From positions 1 through 28,864 of the forward strand of contig JAYPWI010000036.1 in the NCBI GenBank assembly GCA_038135065.1: DNA of 28,864 nucleotides. Reading direction: 5' to 3'. Positions 23,079 to 28,864 of the stretch are shown one piece after another; the stretch's first letter is position 1; each line of letters begins with the position of its first letter. Under the pieces are notes generated by a model that saw nothing but the letters and a program-made list of their open reading frames with translations, did no database searches and had not been told where the DNA came from. Made by a program: the position numbers and the translations under genes. The stretch comes from JAYPWI01 sp038135065. Its GTDB lineage: Bacteria; Actinomycetota; Acidimicrobiia; Acidimicrobiales; Poriferisodalaceae.

Positions 23079-24971
23079 CTAGTGGCAGTGTCCGGTGTCG
23101 GTCGGTGGCACGTCGATGGCCGGGTTCCGCTCGAAGAAGCCGTCGGGGACCATCAGGAACCCGGCGTATTCGGTGGGCATGACGGGGAAGTCCTCGACCC
23201 GCACGTCGTGGGTGAGGCCGAAGGTGTGCCACAGGGTGACGTCGGTATCGGCGACCGACCGATCGTTTGCGGTGTAGGCGGGCAGGCCCTGGCCCTGGTT
23301 GCGTTGGGTGGGGTAACGGCCGGCTGCGTAGCGCTCGTCGTTGCTGGAGGGGGTCACCCACAGGTTGTGCTGGGCGAATCCGGCCCGTCGACCGTGTGGT
23401 GAGTCGGGCGAGGCGAACATGGTGGCCGTCGCCGAGGGGAGCAGACGGTACGCAGTCGGGCGCCCGAGTCGGTTGACCCGCTCCTCGCTCTGGATACGCC
23501 AGTAGCGACTCGAGGCAGACGAGGTGGTGCGCTGTGCCTGGTGTTCTGAGCTCAGCACGGTCTCCCGGGCCGCGAACGCAGTGCCGTGGGGGTTGTCGGG
23601 GCCCGGTGGCAGGGCCTCGGTGTTGACCTCCACCACCGTGTTGCGATGACCGTCGACGGCCATGTCCAGACGGACACAGAACAGGTGCTGGTGGATGGGT
23701 GCAGCCACGTTGGGGGCGACCTGGCGGGCGAACGTCATGTCGTCGCCCTCCCGGTGCGACCGAGTGGTCAGGATGCCCGTCAGCTTGATCTCGAGGCGGA
23801 TGGAGCCGTCGAGATGGAAGTACCAGAACAACCCGTATTCGTAGTTGCCGACGGTGTGGATGCTGCTCACCACGAGCCGGCGACTGCGGCGAACCTCGAC
23901 CTCCCCGGTGTTGAAGTCGGTGTGCTTCCAGCCGATGCCGAAGTCCTCTTCGTGGATGCAGATGGCGTTCTCCAGGGTGTACACGGTGCCGTCGTCGAGG
24001 ACCTGGGTGGCGTCGAGGTACGTGATGTCCCCGAGGCAGTCGCAGCCCAGCTTGAGCGAGTTGGCCAGCATGCCCAAGCCGAACTCCCCGGCGTCCAGGG
24101 CGTGCTTGAAGGTCTGGCTCGGTCGGGTGTCGCCGTAGGGGACGACCATCTCGGCGAGGGACGCCCGGTCGATCACTGAACGGGCCTCACCGTCCTGGGT
24201 GTAGTTGATGCGGTGCAGGACCAAGCCCTCGGTGTCGTCCATGACGATCCGCATGTTCCACTTCTGCCAGGTCAGTTCGTTGCCGTCGAGGGTGAAGCTC
24301 GGCCCCTCTGGTTGGGTGATCTCGATGGGGCGAAGGTCGGTCCGCATCGGACCGAAGTCCGTCTCGACGGACGCGATGTCGTAATTGCCTCGCTCGGTGG
24401 CCACCGGCCAGCGATCGAAATCTTCGACCCGGACCACTTCCAAGGTGTCGACGTCGACGTGCACCATCAAGCCATCGAGGGGATACGCATACCCGTTGTC
24501 GGTGGGCTCGGGACGGTGGAAGGCGATGCACCGCTGCACCCGGCGGCCCTGCTCCTCGGTGAAGCCGTAGTCGCCGGTCGGCCAGGGGTCGATCTGCACC
24601 CCGGAGCAGTCGGTGATGCCCCGGGCAGCCATGGCCGCTTGGAATTCGTGACTCTCTCGGCACGCCTGCTGCACCTTGGAGATCTCGAGAATGCCGATCC
24701 GAGGGACGACACCGGGTTGGTGCTCCCAGCGGTCGATCTCCCCCCGCGACACCGACACGGTGGCTTCGTACACATCGGCGCCATTGCGGACCACCACCTC
24801 GAAGCGGCGATCGACCGGATCACCCGGCTGCCACTGGGCGACCTCGGCTTTGGGGGGCTCATGGAGGCAGAACCCGTGGATGCGTGAGGCGCCGTCCACA
24901 TGCCCGGCCGACCGCAGGAGGTCGAGGGCTTCGGTCGCTTCGGCCGCGGTCATCATCGACAGTGGGTGCAT
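23079..24971 (-). CDS. primary-amine oxidase (copper/topaquinone)
   Basis: The 630-residue protein is a copper amine oxidase that oxidises primary amines to aldehydes with release of ammonia and H2O2. Key residues, counted from the ATG at 24971, are Y377 in N-Y-E-Y (the tyrosine that becomes topaquinone), copper ligands H427 and H429 (HQH) and H588 (THD), and the catalytic base D293 (LDAGEFG). Positions agree closely with the Arthrobacter globiformis enzyme. No signal peptide is seen, so it is probably cytoplasmic. The ATG at 24971 is chosen because a TAGCAT box lies six bases before it; a GTG at 24974 is the alternative and has an AGGAGG 14 bases upstream. It is divergent from the selenoperoxiredoxin by 73 bases. 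Confidence 0.95.
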   Translation of the reverse strand: MHPLSMMTAAEATEALDLLRSAGHVDGASRIHGFCLHEPPKAEVAQWQPGDPVDRRFEVVVRNGADVYEATVSVSRGEIDRWEHQPGVVPRIGILEISKVQQACRESHEFQAAMAARGITDCSGVQIDPWPTGDYGFTEEQGRRVQRCIAFHRPEPTDNGYAYPLDGLMVHVDVDTLEVVRVEDFDRWPVATERGNYDIASVETDFGPMRTDLRPIEITQPEGPSFTLDGNELTWQKWNMRIVMDDTEGLVLHRINYTQDGEARSVIDRASLAEMVVPYGDTRPSQTFKHALDAGEFGLGMLANSLKLGCDCLGDITYLDATQVLDDGTVYTLENAICIHEEDFGIGWKHTDFNTGEVEVRRSRRLVVSSIHTVGNYEYGLFWYFHLDGSIRLEIKLTGILTTRSHREGDDMTFARQVAPNVAAPIHQHLFCVRLDMAVDGHRNTVVEVNTEALPPGPDNPHGTAFAARETVLSSEHQAQRTTSSASSRYWRIQSEERVNRLGRPTAYRLLPSATATMFASPDSPHGRRAGFAQHNLWVTPSSNDERYAAGRYPTQRNQGQGLPAYTANDRSVADTDVTLWHTFGLTHDVRVEDFPVMPTEYAGFLMVPDGFFERNPAIDVPPTDTGHCH

Positions 24972-24977
24972 CACTCG

Positions 24978-24983
24978 ATGCTA
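24978..24983 (-). promoter_or_regulatory. -10 box (TAGCAT), probable leaderless start for amine oxidase
   Basis: TAGCAT on the minus strand is followed by six bases and the ATG at 24971, matching the leaderless pattern at 4641 and 12665. Confidence 0.45.
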
Positions 24984-25010
24984 GGACACCTCCTGGGGGC
25001 GCGACACCGC

Positions 25011-25016
25011 TAGCGT
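25011..25016 (+). promoter_or_regulatory. -10 box (TAGCGT) for selenoperoxiredoxin
   Basis: TAGCGT lies 28 bases before the ATG at 25045, giving a short leader with a strong AGGAGG site. It overlaps the 8-bp palindrome CGCTAGCG (25008-25015). Confidence 0.45.
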
Positions 25017-25044
25017 TACGGGTTGTTCCTAAGAGGAGGACCAG

Positions 25045-25518
25045 ATGCTCGACGCAGGCACGCAGGCACCTGGCTTCACCCTCGCCGACCAGTCGGGTGC
25101 CCAGGTTTCCCTGTCCGACTTCGCCGGCAAGTGGGTGGCGCTGTGGTGGTACCCCAAAGCGGCCACCCCTGGCTGAACGCTGGAGGGAAGCGGGTTCCGT
25201 GATCGAACCCCAGATTTCGAGGCCGCCAATGCGGTCATTGTCGGTGTGTCGTTCGACTCCGTGGAGGATCAGCAGGCGTTCGCCGAGAAAGAGAACTTCC
25301 CCTACCTGCTCCTGTCGGATCCCGACCGGACAGCGGGGGCGGCCTATGACGCGGTCCGCCAGGAGGGTGAGCCCTACTTCGAGTACGGACTGCCCCGGCG
25401 GGTCAGCTACCTGATCGGGCCCGACGGCGTCATCGCCCGGTCCTACGACCTGACCGACCACCCCGATCTCACGGCCCACGCCGGTGAGGTGCTCGCCGAT
25501 CTGCAGTCGTTGAGCTGA
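25045..25518 (+). CDS. peroxiredoxin (Bcp/AhpC-TSA type) with selenocysteine at the catalytic position
   Basis: Read through the TGA at 25174-25176, this is a 157-residue atypical peroxiredoxin. The family motif T-P-G-C-T becomes T41-P-G-U44-T, so the peroxidatic Cys is replaced by Sec. The flanking sequence is normal for Bcp: APGFTLADQSG, the WWYPKA strand before the motif, FRD after it, VGVSFDS, LLSDP and YLIGPDG. The resolving-Cys position five residues later is Ser49, and the protein has no Cys at all, so it must be reduced by an external thiol. An AGGAGG site five bases before the ATG fixes the start. It reduces H2O2 or alkyl hydroperoxides. A SECIS-like hairpin follows the TGA. Standard gene calling would start at 25246 and lose the active site. 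Confidence 0.9.
25180..25213 (+). promoter_or_regulatory. SECIS-like hairpin for Sec44
   Basis: GGGTTC (25192-25197) and GAACCC (25205-25210) form a 6-bp stem around the seven-base loop CGTGATC, with CTG/CAG (25180-25182/25211-25213) able to extend it across a bulge. The apical loop starts 21 bases after the TGA and has G as its second base, in line with the bacterial SECIS model. Confidence 0.7.
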
Positions 25519-25547
25519 CGGGGGTCGCCCGATGTGGCGTGACCGAT

Positions 25548-25586
25548 GGCCGGGCTGGACTCGATCCAGCCCGGCCTTCGTCGTAT
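25548..25586 (+). terminator. intrinsic terminator after selenoperoxiredoxin
   Basis: GGCCGGGCTGGA (25548-25559) pairs perfectly with TCCAGCCCGGCC (25565-25576) around a five-base loop, followed by TTCGTCGTAT. The 12-bp GC-rich stem is the strongest hairpin noticed in the window. It separates the peroxiredoxin from the phosphorylase gene and rules out the in-frame ATG at 25546 as the phosphorylase start. Confidence 0.8.
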
Positions 25587-25596
25587 CTGCCCTCGC

Positions 25597-25602
25597 TATC
25601 CT
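25597..25602 (+). promoter_or_regulatory. -10 box (TATCCT) upstream of phosphorylase
   Basis: TATCCT is followed by seven bases and a GTG at 25610, the leaderless spacing, but this GTG opens only an 11-codon frame that ends two bases before the phosphorylase ATG. Confidence 0.4.
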
Positions 25603-25609
25603 CCCTGCG

Positions 25610-25645
25610 GTGATCCTGGGTTCTCTCCCACAGCGCGGGTGCTGA
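25610..25645 (+). CDS. possible 11-residue leader peptide
   Basis: The frame GTG...TGA encodes MILGSLPQRGC. It begins seven bases after a -10 box and stops two bases before the ATG of the phosphorylase, which itself has no ribosome-binding site. It could deliver ribosomes for reinitiation. The evidence is positional only, and a frame this short can arise by chance. Confidence 0.25.
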   Translation: MILGSLPQRGC

Positions 25646-25647
25646 AC

Positions 25648-27330
25648 ATGTCCGACGGTGACCATCTGGTCGCGCGGGTGAGAGCCCACCTCGAGGCGCT
25701 GTATCCGGGTGCGGCGCTCGACGGCCTCCTCGATCGGGTCCTCACAGCGGCAGGTGTCGATCCGGGCCAGGTCCCACCCGCCGGTGCGGAGCGGTGGGAC
25801 GAGACCACGTCGGTCGTCATCTCCTATGCCGACACGGTGACCGAGCCAGGGAGCAGGCCCCTGGTCACCCTGCGGTCGGTGATCGACCGGGAACTGGGCG
25901 GTGTGCCCCCGGTCGTCCATGTGCTGCCGTTCTTTCCCTCCAGCTCCGACGGAGGGTTTTCCGTCATCGATCACCTCGCCGTCGACGACCACCTCGGATC
26001 GTGGGCCGACGTGGAGGCCCTGGCCGAACAGGTGACGGTCATGGCCGATCTGGTCATCAATCACCGCAGCGCAGCGAGTGCCGAATTCGAACAGTTCTGC
26101 CGTGACGTCGAGCCGGGCCGAGACTGGTTCCGTACGGCGAGCCCCGACGACGACCTGGGGGCTGTCGTCCGTCCCCGCACCCATGACCTGCTGAGGGCCG
26201 TCGATACGGCCGGCGGGCTACGCCACGCCTGGTGCACGTTCAGTCACGACCAGATCGATCTGGATTTCTCGAACCCCGAGGTGCTCGTCGCAACCCTCGA
26301 GGTGCTCGACCGCCTGATGACGGCTGGCGTTCGTTGGTTCCGCCTCGATGCCGTTGCCTATCTCTGGAAGGAGGTGGGAACGCCCTGCATCCATCTGCCC
26401 CAGACCCACGAAGTGGTCCGCCTGCTCAGGACCCTGGTCAACCACCGTGACCCCGCCGCCGTGCTCATCACCGAGACCAACGTCCCCCACGAGGAGAACC
26501 TGAGCTATCTGGGAAACGGTGACGAGGCCCACCTGATCTACAACTTCAGCCTGCCGCCCCTGCTGCTGCACACCGTCTTGTCTGGCGACCCCGTACCACT
26601 CCAGCGTTGGCTGGCCACTCCCACGGTGTCGAACGGCTCGACGGTCCTCAACTTTCTGGCCAGCCACGACGGCATCGGTCTGCGTCCAGCCGAAGGGCTG
26701 CTGACTGACGAGCAGATCGACGCTCTGGTTGATGCGGCGCGAGCGGCGGGCGGTGCCCATGGTTCCTATGCGACCCCGCTGGGAGATCGTCCCTATGAGG
26801 TCAACGTGTCGCTCCACGAGTTGCTCGGTCCGCAACGGAGCCTTGCGGCCCACACCCTCATGCTGGGCCTGGCAGGGATCCCCGGCCTGTACGTCCACAG
26901 CTTGTTCGGAACGCCGAATGACCACGAAGCGGTGCACGCGAGCGGGGTTCCCCGATCGATCAATCGGTCCAAGCTGGATCGGGCTGAGCTCCTTCGGTAC
27001 CTGGGCCAGGGTGGGGGTGCAGGGCGAGCTCATCTCGAGGAACTACTTCGCCGGATGTCGGTCCGTGGGGACCAGCCGGCATTGCACCCTGACAGCCCGC
27101 AGAGGTCAGTCGACCTGGGTTCGTCGGTGGTAGCCGTGGAGCGTGGCCCGTTCCGTGGTCAGCGCATCCTGGTGTTGACGAACCCGGCGGATCGCCCCGT
27201 CGGGGTGACGCTTCCTGCGGGGTGGGGCGACGGGGGCGTCGACGTGTTGGGGGGCGGAGCGGTGAGGGGGAGCGAGATCCGACTGAGCGCCTATGGCTCG
27301 GTCTGGTTGTCCGCCTCGACCGCGTCGTAG
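25648..27330 (+). CDS. GH13_18 sugar phosphorylase, probable glucosylglycerate phosphorylase
   Basis: The 560-residue protein is an alpha-amylase-fold phosphorylase. The catalytic triad is D234 (FRLDAVAYLWK, nucleophile), E276 (ITETNVPHEENLSY, acid/base) and D341 (ASHDGIG, transition-state stabiliser), with DLVINHRS as the early conserved region. The ETNVPHEENLSYLGNGDEA stretch is characteristic of the YcjM/glucosylglycerate phosphorylase branch rather than sucrose phosphorylase. The expected reaction is glucosylglycerate plus phosphate to glucose-1-phosphate plus glycerate; sucrose or glucosylglycerol are alternatives. The convergent neighbour is a glucosyl-3-phosphoglycerate synthase homologue, which supports this call. 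The ATG at 25648 gives the family-like N-terminus; upstream lies a terminator. The 3' end overlaps the neighbour's 3' end by 40 bases. Confidence 0.88.
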   Translation: MSDGDHLVARVRAHLEALYPGAALDGLLDRVLTAAGVDPGQVPPAGAERWDETTSVVISYADTVTEPGSRPLVTLRSVIDRELGGVPPVVHVLPFFPSSSDGGFSVIDHLAVDDHLGSWADVEALAEQVTVMADLVINHRSAASAEFEQFCRDVEPGRDWFRTASPDDDLGAVVRPRTHDLLRAVDTAGGLRHAWCTFSHDQIDLDFSNPEVLVATLEVLDRLMTAGVRWFRLDAVAYLWKEVGTPCIHLPQTHEVVRLLRTLVNHRDPAAVLITETNVPHEENLSYLGNGDEAHLIYNFSLPPLLLHTVLSGDPVPLQRWLATPTVSNGSTVLNFLASHDGIGLRPAEGLLTDEQIDALVDAARAAGGAHGSYATPLGDRPYEVNVSLHELLGPQRSLAAHTLMLGLAGIPGLYVHSLFGTPNDHEAVHASGVPRSINRSKLDRAELLRYLGQGGGAGRAHLEELLRRMSVRGDQPALHPDSPQRSVDLGSSVVAVERGPFRGQRILVLTNPADRPVGVTLPAGWGDGGVDVLGGGAVRGSEIRLSAYGSVWLSASTAS

Positions 27331-28511
27331 AGCTGGGTCATCACCTGAGGGAGGGCGCTCTCGATTCGTGACCAGTTGGGGATGAACGGCGTCTCCATGG
27401 AGCTGGCGAGGAAACGGGAGCCTGCGTCCATGATGGCTTGGCTGAACACCTCGACCGCCGTTTCTTCCTGATGCCGGTCGAAGTCGAGGCCGTTGAGGGT
27501 TGCGTCGTTCTGGTACTGGTCGACCAGGTCGAGGGCTTCTCGGTAGTAGGCGGCCTTGACGGTGCGAAAGGTCTCGGGCGACAGCACGGCACCGTCGATC
27601 GCCAGCTTCCGGAAGACGGCTTTCGCGATGTCGCAACTCATTTTGTGCAAGCCGGCGTCGGGATCGGCGGCCGAGAGGTCCTGGTGTTTGTGGTCGTAGC
27701 GTCCGGCGACGTCGACCTGACAGATCCGACGAGTCCGGTAGATCCGGTACACCTCCGAGAGCACCCCGATCTCCAAGCCCCAGTCGCTGGGAATCCGGAT
27801 GCTTCGGACCAGGTCGGCCTCCATGGCGAACTCCCCAGCCAATGGGTACCGGAAGCTGTCGAGGTAGCGCAGGTACTCGTCGTCACCGATGGTCGAACGC
27901 AGGGCCCGAATGAGAGGGGTGACCAACAGGCGCACGACCCGCCCGTTGAGACGTTGGCCGTCACTCCGGAAGTAGTAGCCCTTGGAGAACGAGTACCCGA
28001 ATGTGGGGTGGACGATCGGGTAGAGCAAGCGGCTGACGATGGAACGTTCGTAGGTCAGGATGTCGGCATCGTGGAGAGCGACCGCCGAGCAGCGGCCCGA
28101 TGCCAGGAAGTATCCCAGGCAGTACCAGACGTTGCGTCCCTTGCCCGGCTGTTCGGGGGCCAGCATCCTGTCCTCGAGCTGGCGATGTACGGCCTGGAGT
28201 CTCGGCCCGTCATTCCATAGCAGGCGGGTCCGCTGGGGCAGTCGGTCGAAGAAGGACCGTGCTTCGGCGAACTCGGCCTCGTCTGCTTGGTCGATGCCGA
28301 TGATCACTTCGTTCAGGTAGTCGATCTCGGCGATCTCGTCGACGATGGCCGACAGGGCAGGCCCTCTCAACTCGGAGAACAAGCAAGGGATGACGAGGGC
28401 CATGGGCCGCTCGTTGGACCACTGCCGTAGATCGCCGTCGAGAGCGTCGGCCGGACGTTCGTCGAGGCGGTGGAGGGTGGCGATCACCCCGTTCTGGAAG
28501 AAGTCGCTCAT
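27291..28511 (-). CDS. gpgS: glucosyl-3-phosphoglycerate synthase-like glycosyltransferase (GT81 type)
   Basis: The 406-residue protein resembles the long GpgS form known from Persephonella and cyanobacteria. It begins SDFFQNGVIATLH, with RPMALVIPCLFSEL and EVIIGIDQADE in the nucleotide-sugar half. The metal-binding motif is D148-A-D150 in VALHDADILTY, followed by YSFSKGYYFR, NGRVVRLLVTPLIRAL and SDWGLEIGVLSEVYR. It transfers glucose from an NDP-glucose to 3-phosphoglycerate, the first step of glucosylglycerate synthesis; a cognate phosphatase is not in the window. Mannosyl-3-phosphoglycerate synthase is a less likely alternative. Its ATG overlaps the upstream hydrolase stop by ATGA, so the two genes are coupled. 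The 3' end overlaps the convergent phosphorylase. Confidence 0.85.
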   Translation of the reverse strand: MSDFFQNGVIATLHRLDERPADALDGDLRQWSNERPMALVIPCLFSELRGPALSAIVDEIAEIDYLNEVIIGIDQADEAEFAEARSFFDRLPQRTRLLWNDGPRLQAVHRQLEDRMLAPEQPGKGRNVWYCLGYFLASGRCSAVALHDADILTYERSIVSRLLYPIVHPTFGYSFSKGYYFRSDGQRLNGRVVRLLVTPLIRALRSTIGDDEYLRYLDSFRYPLAGEFAMEADLVRSIRIPSDWGLEIGVLSEVYRIYRTRRICQVDVAGRYDHKHQDLSAADPDAGLHKMSCDIAKAVFRKLAIDGAVLSPETFRTVKAAYYREALDLVDQYQNDATLNGLDFDRHQEETAVEVFSQAIMDAGSRFLASSMETPFIPNWSRIESALPQVMTQLYDAVEADNQTEP

Positions 28512-28864
28512 GGGGCAGCGTCGTCGGGTCGGTGCTCGTCGAGGAAGTCGCCGATGACCTGAGCCATCTTGGCAGCTCGGGTGAACAAGAAGAGGTGACC
28601 TCCGCCGGCGACGACCTCGAGGCGGGCTCGGGGAATGTGCTGGGCCAACCGTCGACCGTTCTCCAAGGGGATGATGGGGTCGTCGTCACCTGCCAGCACC
28701 AGGGTGGGCTGGCGGAGGCGGTGAAGGTAGTGCAGGCTCGTGAAGCCGCTGATGGCCAGGAGTTGGTAGAGGTAGCCGCGGGGCGACGGCGCCCCTTGGT
28801 TGCGGACCCTCGCGTGTTCCTCCAGCAGTTCGGGGTGGTCGAGGATTGCTCCGCCGTACAGGGT
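28508..28864 (-). CDS. alpha/beta hydrolase, PhaZ-like (N-terminus outside window)
   Basis: Only the last 118 residues are present; the 5' end lies beyond 28864. They include the lid-to-core passage LYGGAILDHPELLEEH, then GYLYQLLAISGFTSLHYLH, RQPTLVLAGDDDPIIPL with the expected catalytic Asp, and GGGHLFLF with the catalytic His. This resembles intracellular poly(3-hydroxyalkanoate) depolymerase-type hydrolases, but a general esterase is possible, and the nucleophile Ser cannot be seen. The stop overlaps the GpgS start (ATGA), placing both in one operon and hinting at linked storage or osmolyte metabolism (inference). Confidence 0.8.
   Translation of the reverse strand, partial: TLYGGAILDHPELLEEHARVRNQGAPSPRGYLYQLLAISGFTSLHYLHRLRQPTLVLAGDDDPIIPLENGRRLAQHIPRARLEVVAGGGHLFLFTRAAKMAQVIGDFLDEHRPDDAAP

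Noticed and set aside
25246..25518. Short 90-residue peroxiredoxin starting after the TGA
   Set aside because: It lacks the N-terminal strands and active site; the ATG at 25045 has a strong ribosome-binding site and reads in frame through the TGA.
25546..25647. N-terminal extension of the phosphorylase to the ATG at 25546
   Set aside because: The segment lies within the terminator hairpin and promoter and is unlike the family N-terminus.
24859..26184. 441-residue minus-strand open frame
   Set aside because: It runs antisense through the selenoperoxiredoxin, the terminator and the phosphorylase start; it is a high-GC shadow.

Overview
The window is about 28.9 kb of GC-rich bacterial chromosome, dense in genes. 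It reads like a high-GC actinobacterium, most probably a member of the Acidimicrobiia or a relative. That placement is inferred from gene families and codon use: luciferase-like (probably F420-linked) oxidoreductases, CaiB/BaiF CoA transferases, amidohydrolases, crotonases, TAnnnT -10 boxes and several probable leaderless starts. No rRNA, tRNA, insertion sequence, phage gene or CRISPR array was seen. There are about 24 genes, and no gap between genes exceeds 300 bases.

Layout. (1) 2-2977, plus strand: the 3' part of an alpha/beta hydrolase-domain protein, an APH-fold phosphotransferase and a stand-alone cyclic-nucleotide-binding protein with a CRP-like site upstream. (2) 2998-4641, minus: a YtcJ-type amidohydrolase, divergent from (3) 4709-7011, plus: an Fe(II)/2OG oxygenase and a CoA transferase. 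(4) 7030-12665, minus, read right to left: acyl-CoA dehydrogenase-like flavoprotein, D-aminoacylase-like amidohydrolase, crotonase, CRP-type regulator and a GrdB/PrdB-like selenoprotein. (5) 12738-14546, plus: a flavin-binding PNPOx-fold protein and an NAD-dependent epimerase. (6) 14559-16638, minus: two LLM oxidoreductases. (7) A glycosyltransferase (plus) convergent with an acyl-CoA ligase (minus). (8) 19437-23012, plus: CoA transferase/hydrolase homologue, SMP-30 lactonase and hydantoinase. (9) 23079-24971, minus: a copper amine oxidase, divergent from (10) 25045-25518, plus: a peroxiredoxin with selenocysteine at its catalytic position. (11) 25648-28864: a GH13_18 sugar phosphorylase convergent with a glucosyl-3-phosphoglycerate synthase, whose start overlaps the end of a partial PhaZ-like hydrolase.

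The main result is two genes that look broken by an in-frame TGA but are better read as selenoproteins. In the GrdB-like gene (7030-7968, minus) TGA replaces the first Cys of a CxxC motif, giving U185-P-V-C188. In the peroxiredoxin (25045-25518, plus) TGA sits at the peroxidatic Cys of TPGC, giving U44. Each TGA is followed at the expected distance by a hairpin whose apical loop begins CGUGA, as expected for a bacterial SECIS element. The organism should therefore carry SelA, SelB, SelD and tRNA-Sec elsewhere.

How the genes may work together (inference): most enzymes suit oxidative breakdown of amines, amides, cyclic ureides or lactones and acyl-CoAs. The amine oxidase makes H2O2, and the divergent selenoperoxiredoxin could remove it. 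The phosphorylase and the GpgS homologue form opposite arms of glucosylglycerate (compatible solute) metabolism.
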